64,000 bases of DNA, taken from positions 16,014,001-16,078,000 of the forward strand of contig OX621253.1 in the NCBI GenBank assembly GCA_951640165.1, read 5' to 3'. Below are positions 20,101 through 27,842 of this stretch, in pieces. The notes beneath the pieces were generated by a model that saw nothing but the letters and a program-made list of their open reading frames with translations, was not told where the DNA came from and made no database searches. The translations under genes and the position numbers were made by a program. The stretch is from Pseudoips prasinana (Eukaryota > Arthropoda > Insecta > Lepidoptera > Nolidae). The stretch's first letter is position 1. Each line of letters starts with the position of its first letter.

Positions 20101-23100
20101 GCGACAGTCATCTCCGCCTGCCCTTTGATGTGGGTAGGAAGGCGAGGGAAAGATGCGGGGTATGCGGTGGTAGCGTTTGTGCGTTGTTACTATCCAAACA
20201 AGACTGGCAGTTGACGATACCTTAATACATGTACTCTGTGGACACTAGACCATATGTTTGTCTTTGCGCATAAAATGCGGCCTGCAAAGACACGCGCTGC
20301 CTCTCCATAAATGGAGAAAACGCCACGCAGCCCACTTTGCGCACTGCTTTACCCTGAACGAGGCCTTAGAACGCTTATCAATTCAAAGTCTGTCTGAAAG
20401 AAATATCTTTCTTTGTCATATGGGCACCCTGGTTGGTTACACTGGTTTCATAGTTGTTCGTTTAAACGTAAAAAGAAAATAACTTTATTTCGGCAACTTT
20501 TTAAGTAGGTAATACAGTAATTACTTAATACTCCATTATATTATAAGATACTGACAAAGAAAAAACTTAAATTTATCTTTAATAGGCACCTTAATGTGTA
20601 TAAATTAATTTTCATTTAATATTAAAAGTGATTATTCTTTTATACTCATCGACCTACCAGCCGTCAGCACTTCCGTGACGCGTGGCTCACACTGGGTTTA
20701 CTTGAATTCAGCGCTGATCTTGATAAATGTAGCACAATGCTGAACTAGAGCCATTTAGACACGAATCACCGCATCGAATGAATATCTGTACGCTTTATGA
20801 TAGCCTATTTATCTTTTAATATTATAAGTGATTATTTTTTTACATACACATATATTGAATATATTGAAGAAGAATTAATTGACAAGCTGCAGTGGCAGCG
20901 GGCAGGGCACATAGCTCGTAGAGCCGACGGCCGCTGGGGCAGTAAGGTTCTCGAGTGGCGACCACGAACCGGAAGACGCAGCATGGGCAGGCCCCCTACA
21001 AGATGGACCGATGATCTTGTGTGGGTCGGTGGAAGTCGCTGGATGCGGGTAGCGCAAGGCCGGCAATTGTGAAGATCTTTGGGGGAGCCCTTTGTCCAGC
21101 AGTGGGCGTCTTTCGGCGGGTATGATAATGATGATACGCATATAGTCGAACCTGCCGACAGCTCTTCCATGGCGCGTGGCTCGCACTGGGTTTAGTTAAA
21201 ATCAGCGTAGGGGGGCTACCGCATAATTCGCCGGTCATCGTGATCGGCGTTCAAAATAGGTGTAAGTTACGTTTACTAAATCTTCCGTTCGATCGGCTTC
21301 AATGTTGAAAATCGATGCCGGACTATTTATGAAGTCACATGTGTTTAATCATTTTTAACCTTAATCTATTTAAACGCTGATCACGATCACGATGATCGGC
21401 GACTTATGCGGTAGGTCCCCTGATTTTGATAAAAGTGGCACAATGCTGAACTAGGGTCCTTCAGACACGAATCACCGCATCGAATGAATATCTATACGCT
21501 TTATAATAGCCCATTTATTTTCGTACTTGTTAGATTATTATTCTTAGGTATGTCATTAGTGTTTTTTTCTTTTATACCTTACTACATACTACGTTTTTAT
21601 GATATGCTATAAGATTTCGAAAAGTTTCTAATCTACTTTTCTATTTTATTTGTATTGTGTATCATAAATATAACTCTTATCTGTCTTTCATCTTCCAGGT
21701 AAAGCTAATAGCAATAGACTCAATAACATTTCCGTTCAAAGATGGCCTATCTACGAAACAGAGGACTGGCCTACTGTTTCAACAGATGGCAGAGGTGCAG
21801 AGGATAGCGGTGGAACACCAGATCGCTGTGAGTATATTTAAAACCATTCTCGTTTATAGATTGCATATTTAGGGAATAGAGGAGTAGCCTGCGTTTTTGA
21901 CAGATTGATGATAAGTATAACGCACTGTTAAGCAAGGATCTCTGCACACAACGAGAGTATAGGCAGATTTCACATGCCATCAAGCTCATTTTTGGAGAAC
22001 TCTCAGGCATGCTGGTTTTCTCATGTTTTATACTTCAACGTTTTCTAATAGCCACTTGAATTCGCCTTAAGTTTGAAATCGAGAATAAAAATAATAAGCA
22101 TAATGATGGTTCCTGCAACCTTTGATGCTTGCGACATATGTATACGCATCACTTACGCGCTGCCGAATCTGGGTAAGTTGGATAACCTGGGTAAATTATG
22201 TTAAACGTTATGGTGGATGTGAGTGACCCCACTCACATCCACCGTAACGTTTAACATAATATGGTATTTATTTAATGGCTTTTATTCATTTTATTTTCTT
22301 ATATTCTGACAACTTCTATATCTCCCACGGAATTAGATGGGATGGTGATATTCTACGCCGTTAACCACACAGCCAACTCAGATTTTGCAAGATTCCCTAG
22401 ACCAGCTGTTCAGAGCGAAATTAAAAATACGCGACTGAAAAGAAAATTGTTTTATTTTGCACTTATAAGCCTATCCAGTGCTCTTAAAGTTTCGTTTTGT
22501 TTTACAGGTAGTATTAACAAATGAAATGAGCACCCGCGTTGGTCTAACCAGCGGTGCAGTGGTGGGGGCGCTGGGGGACGCGTGGGCACATCGCTGCATC
22601 GCACGAGTGTTGCTGTCGACTCCTCACTTGTCGTACGAGCCGCCCCCCTACAGGCTCGCTACGCTTATCAAGAGTAACACGTCACCAAGTACTGCTGCTA
22701 AGTTCCAGGTAAAGGAATCAACAAGATTTAAAACCTAGACCACTACCGGAGCAGCATACCCGCGTTCCCGGGACTCCCCCATCAGGCACCAAGAGAAGTC
22801 CACGGCAGGTAGGTTTAGTCGGTGCAAGTCCGACATACCCACCCGCAGACACTTTTTGCGGGTGGCATGCGAAGGCATTCCCACTGCCTTATCAAAACAA
22901 AAAAAAAAAAACAAAAAAATAAAGATTACTAGCCGCAATCGACTACGAGCCTCTTTACTTTAGCGGTAGTCTTCAACAGCAGATAATGAAAACCTGGGTT
23001 AATCAGACTCGGGCCAAAACGTGATTCTAAGATTATTATATTAAGAAAATTTCTTAGTATCGGCCTTCGGCATGATACTTTATATATTGTTTATTCATTC

Positions 23101-26100
23101 AGCTGAACTAATAATAATAATATCCTGGGACATTATTCACACACGGTCATCTGATCCCAAACTAAGCAGAGCTTGTACTATGGGAACCAGATAACTGATA
23201 TACTACATATATTATTTTTCTTTTGTAAATACATACTTATATAAATAATTTACACCCAGGCTCAGGACAAACAGACATGTTCATGCACACAAATATTTGT
23301 CCCGGGTGGGAATCGAACCCACGACCTCCGGCGTGAAAGCCAATTATATATATAATTTAAATACCTATAATTTTATATTATAGCTAGATGTTCTCACCGG
23401 TCCGTAAGTGAACAATACTGGCTGTTTGAACCGACCACGAGCCTAGTTGCTAGCCTAGCAACAAGGCTCGTAGTCGGTTCATAGATGGGTGACCACCAAT
23501 GGTATAATGTAGAGCGTCTCCGTGCTTGGGAGGAACGTCAAGCTGTCGGTCTCAGGCATTTCATTAGACAATAGTCGTTAAGCCATGTCAGATGCCGACA
23601 GGGCGGCTTGAACTACTCTGACACTAGGGTAACTACTGCCCTAATGATAAAGAAAGAATATTATATCATAATAATAACTATTATTATTTAGTGATCATCA
23701 GAATGACTGGCCAAAATGACCGATCAGCTTTAAAATATTACTAAAATCTAAAACCTATTTGCTACTATTTGATACCTTTGTTTAAATAATTGGTACCTAA
23801 TTAACAACAGAGAAAATGAATTTAAAAATTGGCCAGTCATTCTGACGTCAGGATGACTGCCCACATTTAGAATCTCCACGTAAGGGCTCTAAAATTTCAA
23901 TTCGCCTTTACAAAAAAATTGCACCTATAGCAAATAGGTATTAGTTTTAGTAATATTTTAAAGCTGATCGGCCATTTTGGCCAGTAATTTTGATGTTTAG
24001 TATAATAATGAGATACTTGCGGTGAGAGATGACGGGTAAATATACCCGTCATCTCTCACCGCAAGCTGTGTTATGGAATTTCATTCCAAAATATAATAAA
24101 TGTCTTCCTGGTCGAATTTCGTTCATGGCGGCCAGTCTCAATAGAGCCCTCTGCGCGGGACATATTATAGTGTATCAGTGTGTAAGAAATACAAGTACAC
24201 TTTCTATTCCCTCCCGTTCATGATACGATAGGACAGCTAGATGGAACGACCGTAAGAGTTCAGGAACAGGACCAACGACATTAAGTTGCTCTCAGAGGCT
24301 CGGGAGTTCTTAGCAGAAAAATCCAAATATCTCTTTTTGGCTTGACATAGGATTTGAACCCAGGATCGTTATCTGCGAGTCTTAGCTGTGTGGTGACGGC
24401 ATAGAATGTGATCACCGCATCTCAACCCGTGGAGGGCGTAGAAATCGTCCGAGGGAATACCTACCAGAGAACGGGCTGCAGCGTTTTTCTGAGAACTATG
24501 ACCATCAAACTGCAATCGCCAGCCAATTCTTTGGGGAGACTTTTGTCCAACCGTGGACGCTGTGGCTGAGATGATGACACGAGTCTATCAATTAAGTCTT
24601 AGTTTAATCCGACCAATGAGTTGACTTGATCCATGTTTCGACTGAGTTCTTTTGACCTCGTCTCGTAAGGTTTTAGCGTGAGTATTTTAAAAATATAGAT
24701 AACACCTATAAAATTCTTGCCGATAAGAGCATTGATGGACATATTGGCTGTTTGCCAACGTAAACAGGGTTTTCCTAGTAATGCATGAGAACATTTGGCG
24801 AAGCTCCAAAACACATCGTACGCTAAATCTATTTGGGAGATAATCACAATGTTTGGGTGATTAAACCGCAATGCAGATGAAAGGGAGAGTGATTAAAAGG
24901 TAGTTTGGTGTATGTGCTTGATACTATCAGACTGTCAGACCTCCAATGTGTTAAATAAAGATTATAGTTTTTGCCTTTTTCGCTATGTTGCACGTAAATA
25001 TAAACGCAAAATCGGGAAATTATAATTATTCACACACTATATACTACATACTTTTTTTTTGTAAACACACTTATGAGACCAGGGTCGATAATTTTTAAAA
25101 CCAAAAATAATAATAGTAGGATGAAACCCATTATAAAAGGAGGGGAATATTATAAAAATGAAAGGAAAAATAATTTACGGGCGATCTGAGGTCGGGAAGG
25201 GGATGGGGGTGAGTTTTTAAGGGTAAAAAAGGGTTTTTCTCGATTTCCGGAAAAACATATATATACATTTATGTCATAGAAAATCTCATTATATATAAAT
25301 ATTAATGTTAATAGTACAATTAAATGTAGATACTTTATTCTGATTACGTTACATATTCATTACAATATTTTAAACACATTAATCTTATCATTCATAAATA
25401 CCTACCTTATCTTCAATTCTAATCACTTATCCATTAGTTTTGTCTTTTTGGCATTTCTTCATCGTTAGATTCGTCAAACATCTCCGATTCTAGTAGATCT
25501 TCGAAATCTTCATGACTATCACCTTCTTCCTCTCCAACATTATTTCCAGACTGCGTTGGTTCTTCATCCACAATTTCTTCTGAATCCTCAACTTCCTCGT
25601 AGGTTTCTTCTTCAATATTGGAGCAATTTTCAGAACCATGACATTACTACGTAACGTTACTTTGAACGCTGATATCTCATTATTTATAATTGTTAAGATT
25701 TCAGTGTGAACATCCATTTATTCGTAATATTAACCTGAGGTTAAAACGCTATGTCAATCTGATGAGGTTAATATTACGAATATATGGATGTTCACACTGA
25801 AATCTTAACAATTATAGAATGAGATATCAGCGTTCAAAGTAACGTTACGATTGCGCGGCCACGTAACTTTTGTTTTGCCTTGATTTCGTCAGTTTAAATA
25901 AACTTTGGTGGCATTAAATTCTTTCGGTACTTTGGACGTATTAAAACCTTTGTTCTAGTAACAGTTTTACTGCATGATATCTTAAGTTTTGAAGAAATAA
26001 TCGAGATTAAAGAAACATCAAGTGAATATTTCGTGAAATATTGATCTTAGTCTTATAATTATTTTTTTGACAATTGTTGAGAAATTAAATGTTCAATTAA

Positions 26101-27581
26101 CAAAAAGATTTAGATCTCTATACCAAGTAGTTACTGAGATCTCCATGGCCGCGCAATCGTGCACGTTACGTTCGCGCGGCCAACTTAAAACCCCTGTAAC
26201 TTCTTTATTTCTGCTTTGACAAAGTTTTGGTTTCTTCCTTTCGATTTTGACTAATATTGACAAAAATATAGCGATTTCTTTTTCTGTTTGGATGACGTGG
26301 CGGAGCAATCGTGTCGCACACTATTTTTAAAGGCTTCTACCCTGGTCTATATATAGATAGTTACACTCAGATACAGGCCAAACAGACATGTTCGTTCATG
26401 CACACAAATATGTCCTGGGTGGGAATCAAACCTGCGACCTGCGGCGTCAAAGGCAAGCATTTACCAACCTCACCAACTGATTAGTATCGACCAGCAAGGT
26501 TACGAACTTGCGTCTCCTGTCGAACCAGATCTTTTAGCCGTTTGCATTAGGTCTAAGAGCGCCATAATAAATTCTCCAACAGATTCCTTTTTCTAACATC
26601 CTTACTGCCATCTTGTTGACCTTATTTTGTTAGCTTCAAGGCTATATACATTGCCCTATATAAGTTCTATGCCTACCAGAGGAAAACTCGTCTCAATTAC
26701 CTGGTCTGGTGGGAAGCGAATGTATTGAATACCGTTATAATCATTTTCCGAAGCATAGGTTCTTCTTAATGATAGCAGCACGCTTCACAGCTTCGTCTAT
26801 CACATCTTAATATTCAATAATTTATCACATTTTCATTAGAATATTATTCCGATATTTGCATGGTAGTATAATATTGAATAGCGCAAGACCGGCAATTTGG
26901 AGGCCTTTGTCCAGCAGTGGACGTCTTTCGGCTGATATGATGATAATATTCAGATGAATAGGTGCTAACTGTAATAGAACAACAATCCACATAGTAGATC
27001 TTTATATATAACGTACAGTGAAACCTGGATAAATGTAACGATTAAAATACAATGATCGTCATTTTATACTTACTAAATGAGGTTTCCTACAGTTACTCAT
27101 TTAAATGTCAACATTTGTTCATACGTATACTTTAAGTAACCAATTGCTGCTTGGTTTTTTTAAAGATAGTATGCCTATTAAACTGGCTTAAATCAAATTA
27201 GTGAGACAATGATAGACAAAATAATTTTTCTAATATTTAGTTTGTAGCGTATAACATTGATTGTATAACAACCGCAAATTCGCTCAGTATTTCAATTTAA
27301 CCGAGTAGATAGAGGTAATTAGCGTAATGATTGCACCAAATCGATCACAAACATATTCTCAGTTATCTAGATATCACATACACAGGCTGGTCTAAAATAT
27401 ATTAGATCAATTACTATACGGCAATTTAGTGATTGCACGGCATTATTTTATAAGCTAACTATTGCCAATTATCAAGTGTTAACTCGGGCAGCTCTTTTCA
27501 TGAATTTTATATTAAAATCGTTAATGATAACTGTTATTTCTTTCACAGATCACAAGAGAAGGCATAAGGGATGTGGAATAA
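14065..27581 (+). CDS. RAD51C: RAD51C-like recombination ATPase, seven exons
   Basis: A RAD51 paralogue: a nuclear RecA-fold ATPase that acts in homologous recombination and meiosis by assisting RAD51 filaments. The exons join in frame at 14065-14106 (tentative), 14784-14914, 17245-17351, 17753-17919, 21699-21827, 22508-22708 and 27549-27581. The protein has 269 residues. It contains Walker A GLPGAGKT, Walker B LIAIDSITF, a LYIDTNTNFTMSR strand and ends ITREGIRDVE, close to the RAD51C ending (FQIKPQGFRD, from memory of the family). FSQSFDNMLGNGG matches the segment before Walker A. It lacks the N-terminal helix-hairpin-helix domain of vertebrate RAD51C, either truly or because upstream exons were missed. 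A polyadenylation signal AATAAA overlaps the stop. Introns hold a mariner and many repeats. Confidence 0.87.
14476..14740 (+). repeat. tRNA-derived SINE (family A)
   Basis: Head with gggtttgattcccacacagg (B box), body gaacatgtctctttgtcctg, tail catagtacaagctctgctg, and a short att-repeat at the 3' end. It ends only about 45 bp before the Walker A exon of RAD51C. Confidence 0.75.
14784..14914 (+). CDS. RAD51C: RAD51C exon with Walker A
   Basis: Acceptor aatttcag, donor GTATGT. Reads KETSLPSVPTFSQSFDNMLG, then VQLCAITEFLGLPGAGKTQL. GLPGAGKT is the ATP-binding P-loop. The exon ends with two bases of a split cysteine codon. Confidence 0.9.
15045..15126 (+). repeat. dispersed repeat (family E), left part split by mariner
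   Basis: Shares aaaaaggtttttattcac and gcgcttgtaaat-like blocks with 18165-18350 and 42640-42790. The right part continues at 16413-16500, so the mariner at 15129-16410 jumped into it. Confidence 0.65.
15129..16410 (-). mobile_element. mariner element, copy 1, intact ends
   Basis: 1282 bp between TA dinucleotides (15127-15128 and 16411-16412). Terminal inverted repeats of about 25 bp begin GGTCTTTACCTATGAAATTG on both sides. The transposase gene lies inside on the minus strand. Its ends and length equal copy 2 at 60714-61995. It lies in a RAD51C intron. Confidence 0.95.
15204..16223 (-). CDS. mariner transposase, copy 1
   Basis: A cut-and-paste DNA transposase of the mariner (DD34D) family, 339 residues from the ATG at 16223. 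An in-frame ATG at 16262 would add 13 residues. An N-terminal helix-turn-helix DNA-binding region (about 5-110) is followed by WVPHEL, the catalytic Asp in VTCDEKW, the second in LLLHDNARPH and the third in YSPDLAPTDYYFF. Thirty-four residues separate the second and third Asp. The frame is uninterrupted and of normal family length, so the enzyme could be active. It differs from copy 2 at only three residues (Ala/Thr, Asp/Val, Arg/Cys). Confidence 0.93.
   Translation of the reverse strand: MDTLKIRVIMEYEYRRGSNAAQAARNINDVYGANTTNQRTTCYWFARFRSGNFDLKNEPRGRPKTLVDNDELKAVVEADDTQSTAELAAAFDVSVKTILVHLRQIGKVKKLDKWVPHELNDRQREVRVETCLALLNRHTNEGILNRIVTCDEKWILFDNRKRSASWLDPGSAPKQCPKRKLTPRKVMVTVWWSSAGVIHHSFLPNGVSITADVYCEELSTMMEKLAHLQPALVNRSSPLLLHDNARPHTAQQTVSKLQELGLEALRHPPYSPDLAPTDYYFFQNLDNFLAGKKFNTREAVQNAFEEFVASRPADFFKKGINKLPLRWQRCIDCMGDYFD
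16413..16500 (+). repeat. dispersed repeat (family E), right part split by mariner
   Basis: Continues the repeat interrupted at 15126: agttaagtatacataattat, then tagttacatacttatagata, as in the unbroken copy at 18165-18350. Confidence 0.6.
16755..17010 (-). repeat. tRNA-type SINE, inverted
   Basis: On the minus strand a B box (gggttcgaatcccggtaag) is followed by a family A-like body and the tail catagtataagctttgct. The A-rich end lies at 16778-16790. Confidence 0.65.
17095..17190 (+). repeat. SINE tail fragment (family A)
   Basis: Contains atcagttatctagatacca, tagtacaggctctgcctag and gggtcagatggcagtg. The head is absent. It ends about 55 bp before RAD51C exon 3. Confidence 0.6.
17245..17351 (+). 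CDS. RAD51C: RAD51C exon 3
   Basis: Acceptor gattgcag, donor GTATTT. Reads LQLCASVQVPKSLGGLDAEA then LYIDTNTNFTMSRFR, the strand-loop region after the P-loop. The splice phase (1 base in, 1 base out) fits both neighbours. Confidence 0.88.
17753..17919 (+). CDS. RAD51C: RAD51C exon 4
   Basis: Acceptor gttttttag, donor GTAAGA. Encodes the variable middle region ending YRLPDFIEEHPN, corresponding to the VYLLPDFLSEH segment of vertebrate RAD51C. Confidence 0.85.
18165..18350 (+). repeat. dispersed repeat (family E), unbroken copy
   Basis: Begins in an aaat-rich run, then ggtttttattcacgtagact and gcgcttgtaaatagtcagaa. It is the reference copy for the split repeat at 15045/16500 and the inserted piece beside annexin exon 42535-42631. 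Confidence 0.65.
18475..18650. repeat. dispersed repeat (family G)
   Basis: The blocks ccggatccaatgcgccccaa and gacccagcgaaacaaactca are matched in degraded form at 40130-40260 (ccggatctaatgcgctctga, then gaccgagcgaaacgaactca). Origin not recognised. Confidence 0.45.
18705..19795 (-). mobile_element. 5'-truncated non-LTR retrotransposon
   Basis: LINE 3' half on the minus strand, ending in a TTTATT-rich stretch (18705-18721) that is the tail. The reverse-transcriptase frame runs from about 19795, where it abuts a GAT-repeat end of another repeat, to its stop at 18903. Confidence 0.75.
18903..19795 (-). pseudogene. reverse transcriptase C-terminal part (truncated LINE ORF2)
   Basis: About 297 residues read without interruption, starting inside the palm: DIILFADDTSLIF holds the catalytic FADD near 19760. 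Then ISNWFSANNLLLNAGKTKC, the FLGITLDSKLQW motif and the thumb/C-terminal region (HSIMSYGILLWG, LQKRAVRAIYNL) follow. The pattern is of the Jockey/CR1 kind without RNase H. The endonuclease and fingers domains are missing, so it is dead on arrival despite the open frame. Clade assignment is by motif style only. Confidence 0.8.
19789..20010 (-). repeat. LINE/SINE 3' tail repeat (RTE-like, ATGATG end)
   Basis: On the minus strand it ends cttgtccagcagtggactt followed by an ATGATG run, the usual tail of lepidopteran RTE-type elements. It also carries the block cccgagggaatatctaccag, which is shared with 24391-24580. Confidence 0.55.
20876..21135 (+). mobile_element. RTE-type LINE 3' fragment
   Basis: One frame reads KLQWQRAGHIARRADGRWG, then VLEWRPRTGRRSMGRPPTRW and TDDL, the familiar C-terminus of lepidopteran RTE endonuclease-reverse transcriptases. 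It is followed by tttgtccagcagtgggcgtc and an ATGAT-rich tail. Only the last 60-70 codons remain. Confidence 0.8.
21699..21827 (+). CDS. RAD51C: RAD51C exon with Walker B
   Basis: Acceptor tcttccag, donor GTGAGT, exactly 43 codons in phase 0. VKLIAIDSITFPFKDGL is the Walker B strand and the region after it. The rest is the helix QQMAEVQRIAVEHQIA. Confidence 0.9.
22195..22260. repeat. 31-bp inverted repeat (hairpin)
   Basis: Arms 22195-22225 and 22230-22260 with one mismatch and a 4-nt loop. The arm includes ttaaacgttatggtggatgt. It lies in a RAD51C intron. Confidence 0.75.
22508..22708 (+). CDS. RAD51C: RAD51C exon 6
   Basis: Acceptor tttacag, donor GTAAAG, 67 codons in phase 0. VVLTNEMSTR corresponds to the VILTNQMTTK strand of RAD51C. 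GALGDAWAHRC matches the PALGESWGHA block. Confidence 0.9.
22935..23060 (+). repeat. tRNA-type SINE head (family B)
   Basis: ctttagcggtagtcttcaac and ctcgggccaaaacgtgattc align with the family B SINE at 31-150. Confidence 0.5.
23098..23345 (-). repeat. tRNA-derived SINE (family A), inverted
   Basis: Near-complete copy: minus-strand B box gtgggttcgattcccacccg, body gaacatgtctgtttgtcctg, tail tagtacaagctctgcttagt and an att-repeat end at 23108-23122. Confidence 0.8.
23395..23650 (+). repeat. 5S-rRNA-like SINE (family F)
   Basis: Contains tcatagatgggtgaccacca, then gagcgtctccgtgcttggga and ttaagccatgtcagatgccg. The first block resembles the 3' internal control region of 5S rRNA (agatgggtgaccgcc). 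Other copies are at 40340-40600, 48956-49190, 54550-54775 and 63230-63535. Confidence 0.65.
23696..23995. mobile_element. MITE with ~70-bp terminal inverted repeats
   Basis: Left end catcagaatgactggccaaa and right end, in reverse complement, catcaaaattactggccaaa. The inverted similarity runs about 70 bp inward (gaccgatcagctttaaaata). A second internal inverted piece (ggccagtcattctgacgtca) lies mid-element. 300 bp, no coding capacity. Target duplication uncertain. Confidence 0.75.
24016..24065. repeat. perfect 23-bp inverted repeat (hairpin)
   Basis: Arms 24016-24038 and 24043-24065, arm starting cttgcggtgagagatgacgg. It lies 20 bp beyond the right end of the MITE at 23696-23995. Confidence 0.8.
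24391..24580 (+). repeat. LINE/SINE tail repeat (RTE-like)
   Basis: Contains accagagaacgggctgcagc and ends ttgtccaaccgtggacgct, then gagatgatgac. It matches the inverted copy at 19789-20010 in layout. Confidence 0.5.
25437..25640 (-). pseudogene. acidic coding remnant, unrecognised
   Basis: An open minus-strand frame of about 67 codons. It reads SENCSNIEEETYEEVEDSEE and later EDFEDLLESEMFDESNDEEM, then ends KRQN-stop. It is strongly acidic, like the N-terminal regions of some transposases. There is no start codon in frame, and stops lie just upstream at the boundary with the inverted repeat 25651-25848. It may be a fragment of a transposon protein. Function unknown. Confidence 0.35.
25651..25848. 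repeat. ~85-bp inverted repeat with 28-bp spacer
   Basis: Arms 25651-25736 and 25765-25848, almost fully complementary. The outer ends begin gtaacgttactttgaacgct. Nearby GC-rich words (gcgcggccacgtaac, cgttcgcgcggcc) at 25852-25870 and 26145-26180 suggest pieces of one larger decayed element. Confidence 0.75.
26346..26490 (-). repeat. tRNA-derived SINE head (family A), inverted
   Basis: Minus strand: ttggtgaggttggtaaatgc, then gcaggtttgattcccaccca and gaacatgtctgtttggcctg. The tail portion is missing. Confidence 0.65.
26876..26948 (+). repeat. RTE tail fragment
   Basis: gcgcaagaccggcaatttgg, then ttgtccagcagtggacgtct and tgatatgatgataat match the end of the RTE fragment at 20876-21135. Confidence 0.65.
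27549..27581 (+). CDS. RAD51C: RAD51C last coding exon
   Basis: Acceptor tttcacag, then 10 codons (ITREGIRDVE) and TAA. AATAAA overlaps the stop (27578-27583), so the 3' UTR is very short. The phase matches the previous exon after a 4.8-kb intron. Confidence 0.82.
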   Translation: MTREGIRDVE

Positions 27582-27791
27582 ATAAAACTCTCATAAACAT
27601 ACATAGTAAGTTTAATTAATATAATTAATGTAAATACGTGTATACTGTAAACAGAACTACAGCACCAATAAATATTTCATTTCACAAAAATATTCAAGCT
27701 TTAATTTCTAACATCTCAACTTTAAAGGCAGTAACAGTACATGGAACTTTCGGCAGATCAACGGTATCTCTTAATATTATGCTCATTTCAC

Positions 27792-27842
27792 TTACGACAC
27801 TACAGTGAGTAACACGCGTTTGTAGTCTCCTTTCGTATCATC
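27792..27842 (-). CDS. AnxB9: annexin B9 alternative terminal exon 4
   Basis: Acceptor tattgcag, then [16 protein letters not shown] and TAA. A possible ATTAAA signal lies at 27710-27715. The stop is 210 bp from the RAD51C stop on the other strand. Confidence 0.85.
   Translation of the reverse strand, partial: DDTKGDYKRVLLTVVS

Noticed and set aside
20797..21238. Several overlapping frames on both strands
   Set aside because: Only the plus-strand RTE C-terminal frame has a recognisable protein. The others are shadows of GC-rich LINE sequence.
26093..26308. 71-codon minus-strand frame
   Set aside because: No recognisable motif, unusual composition and overlap with GC-rich debris of a decayed element.
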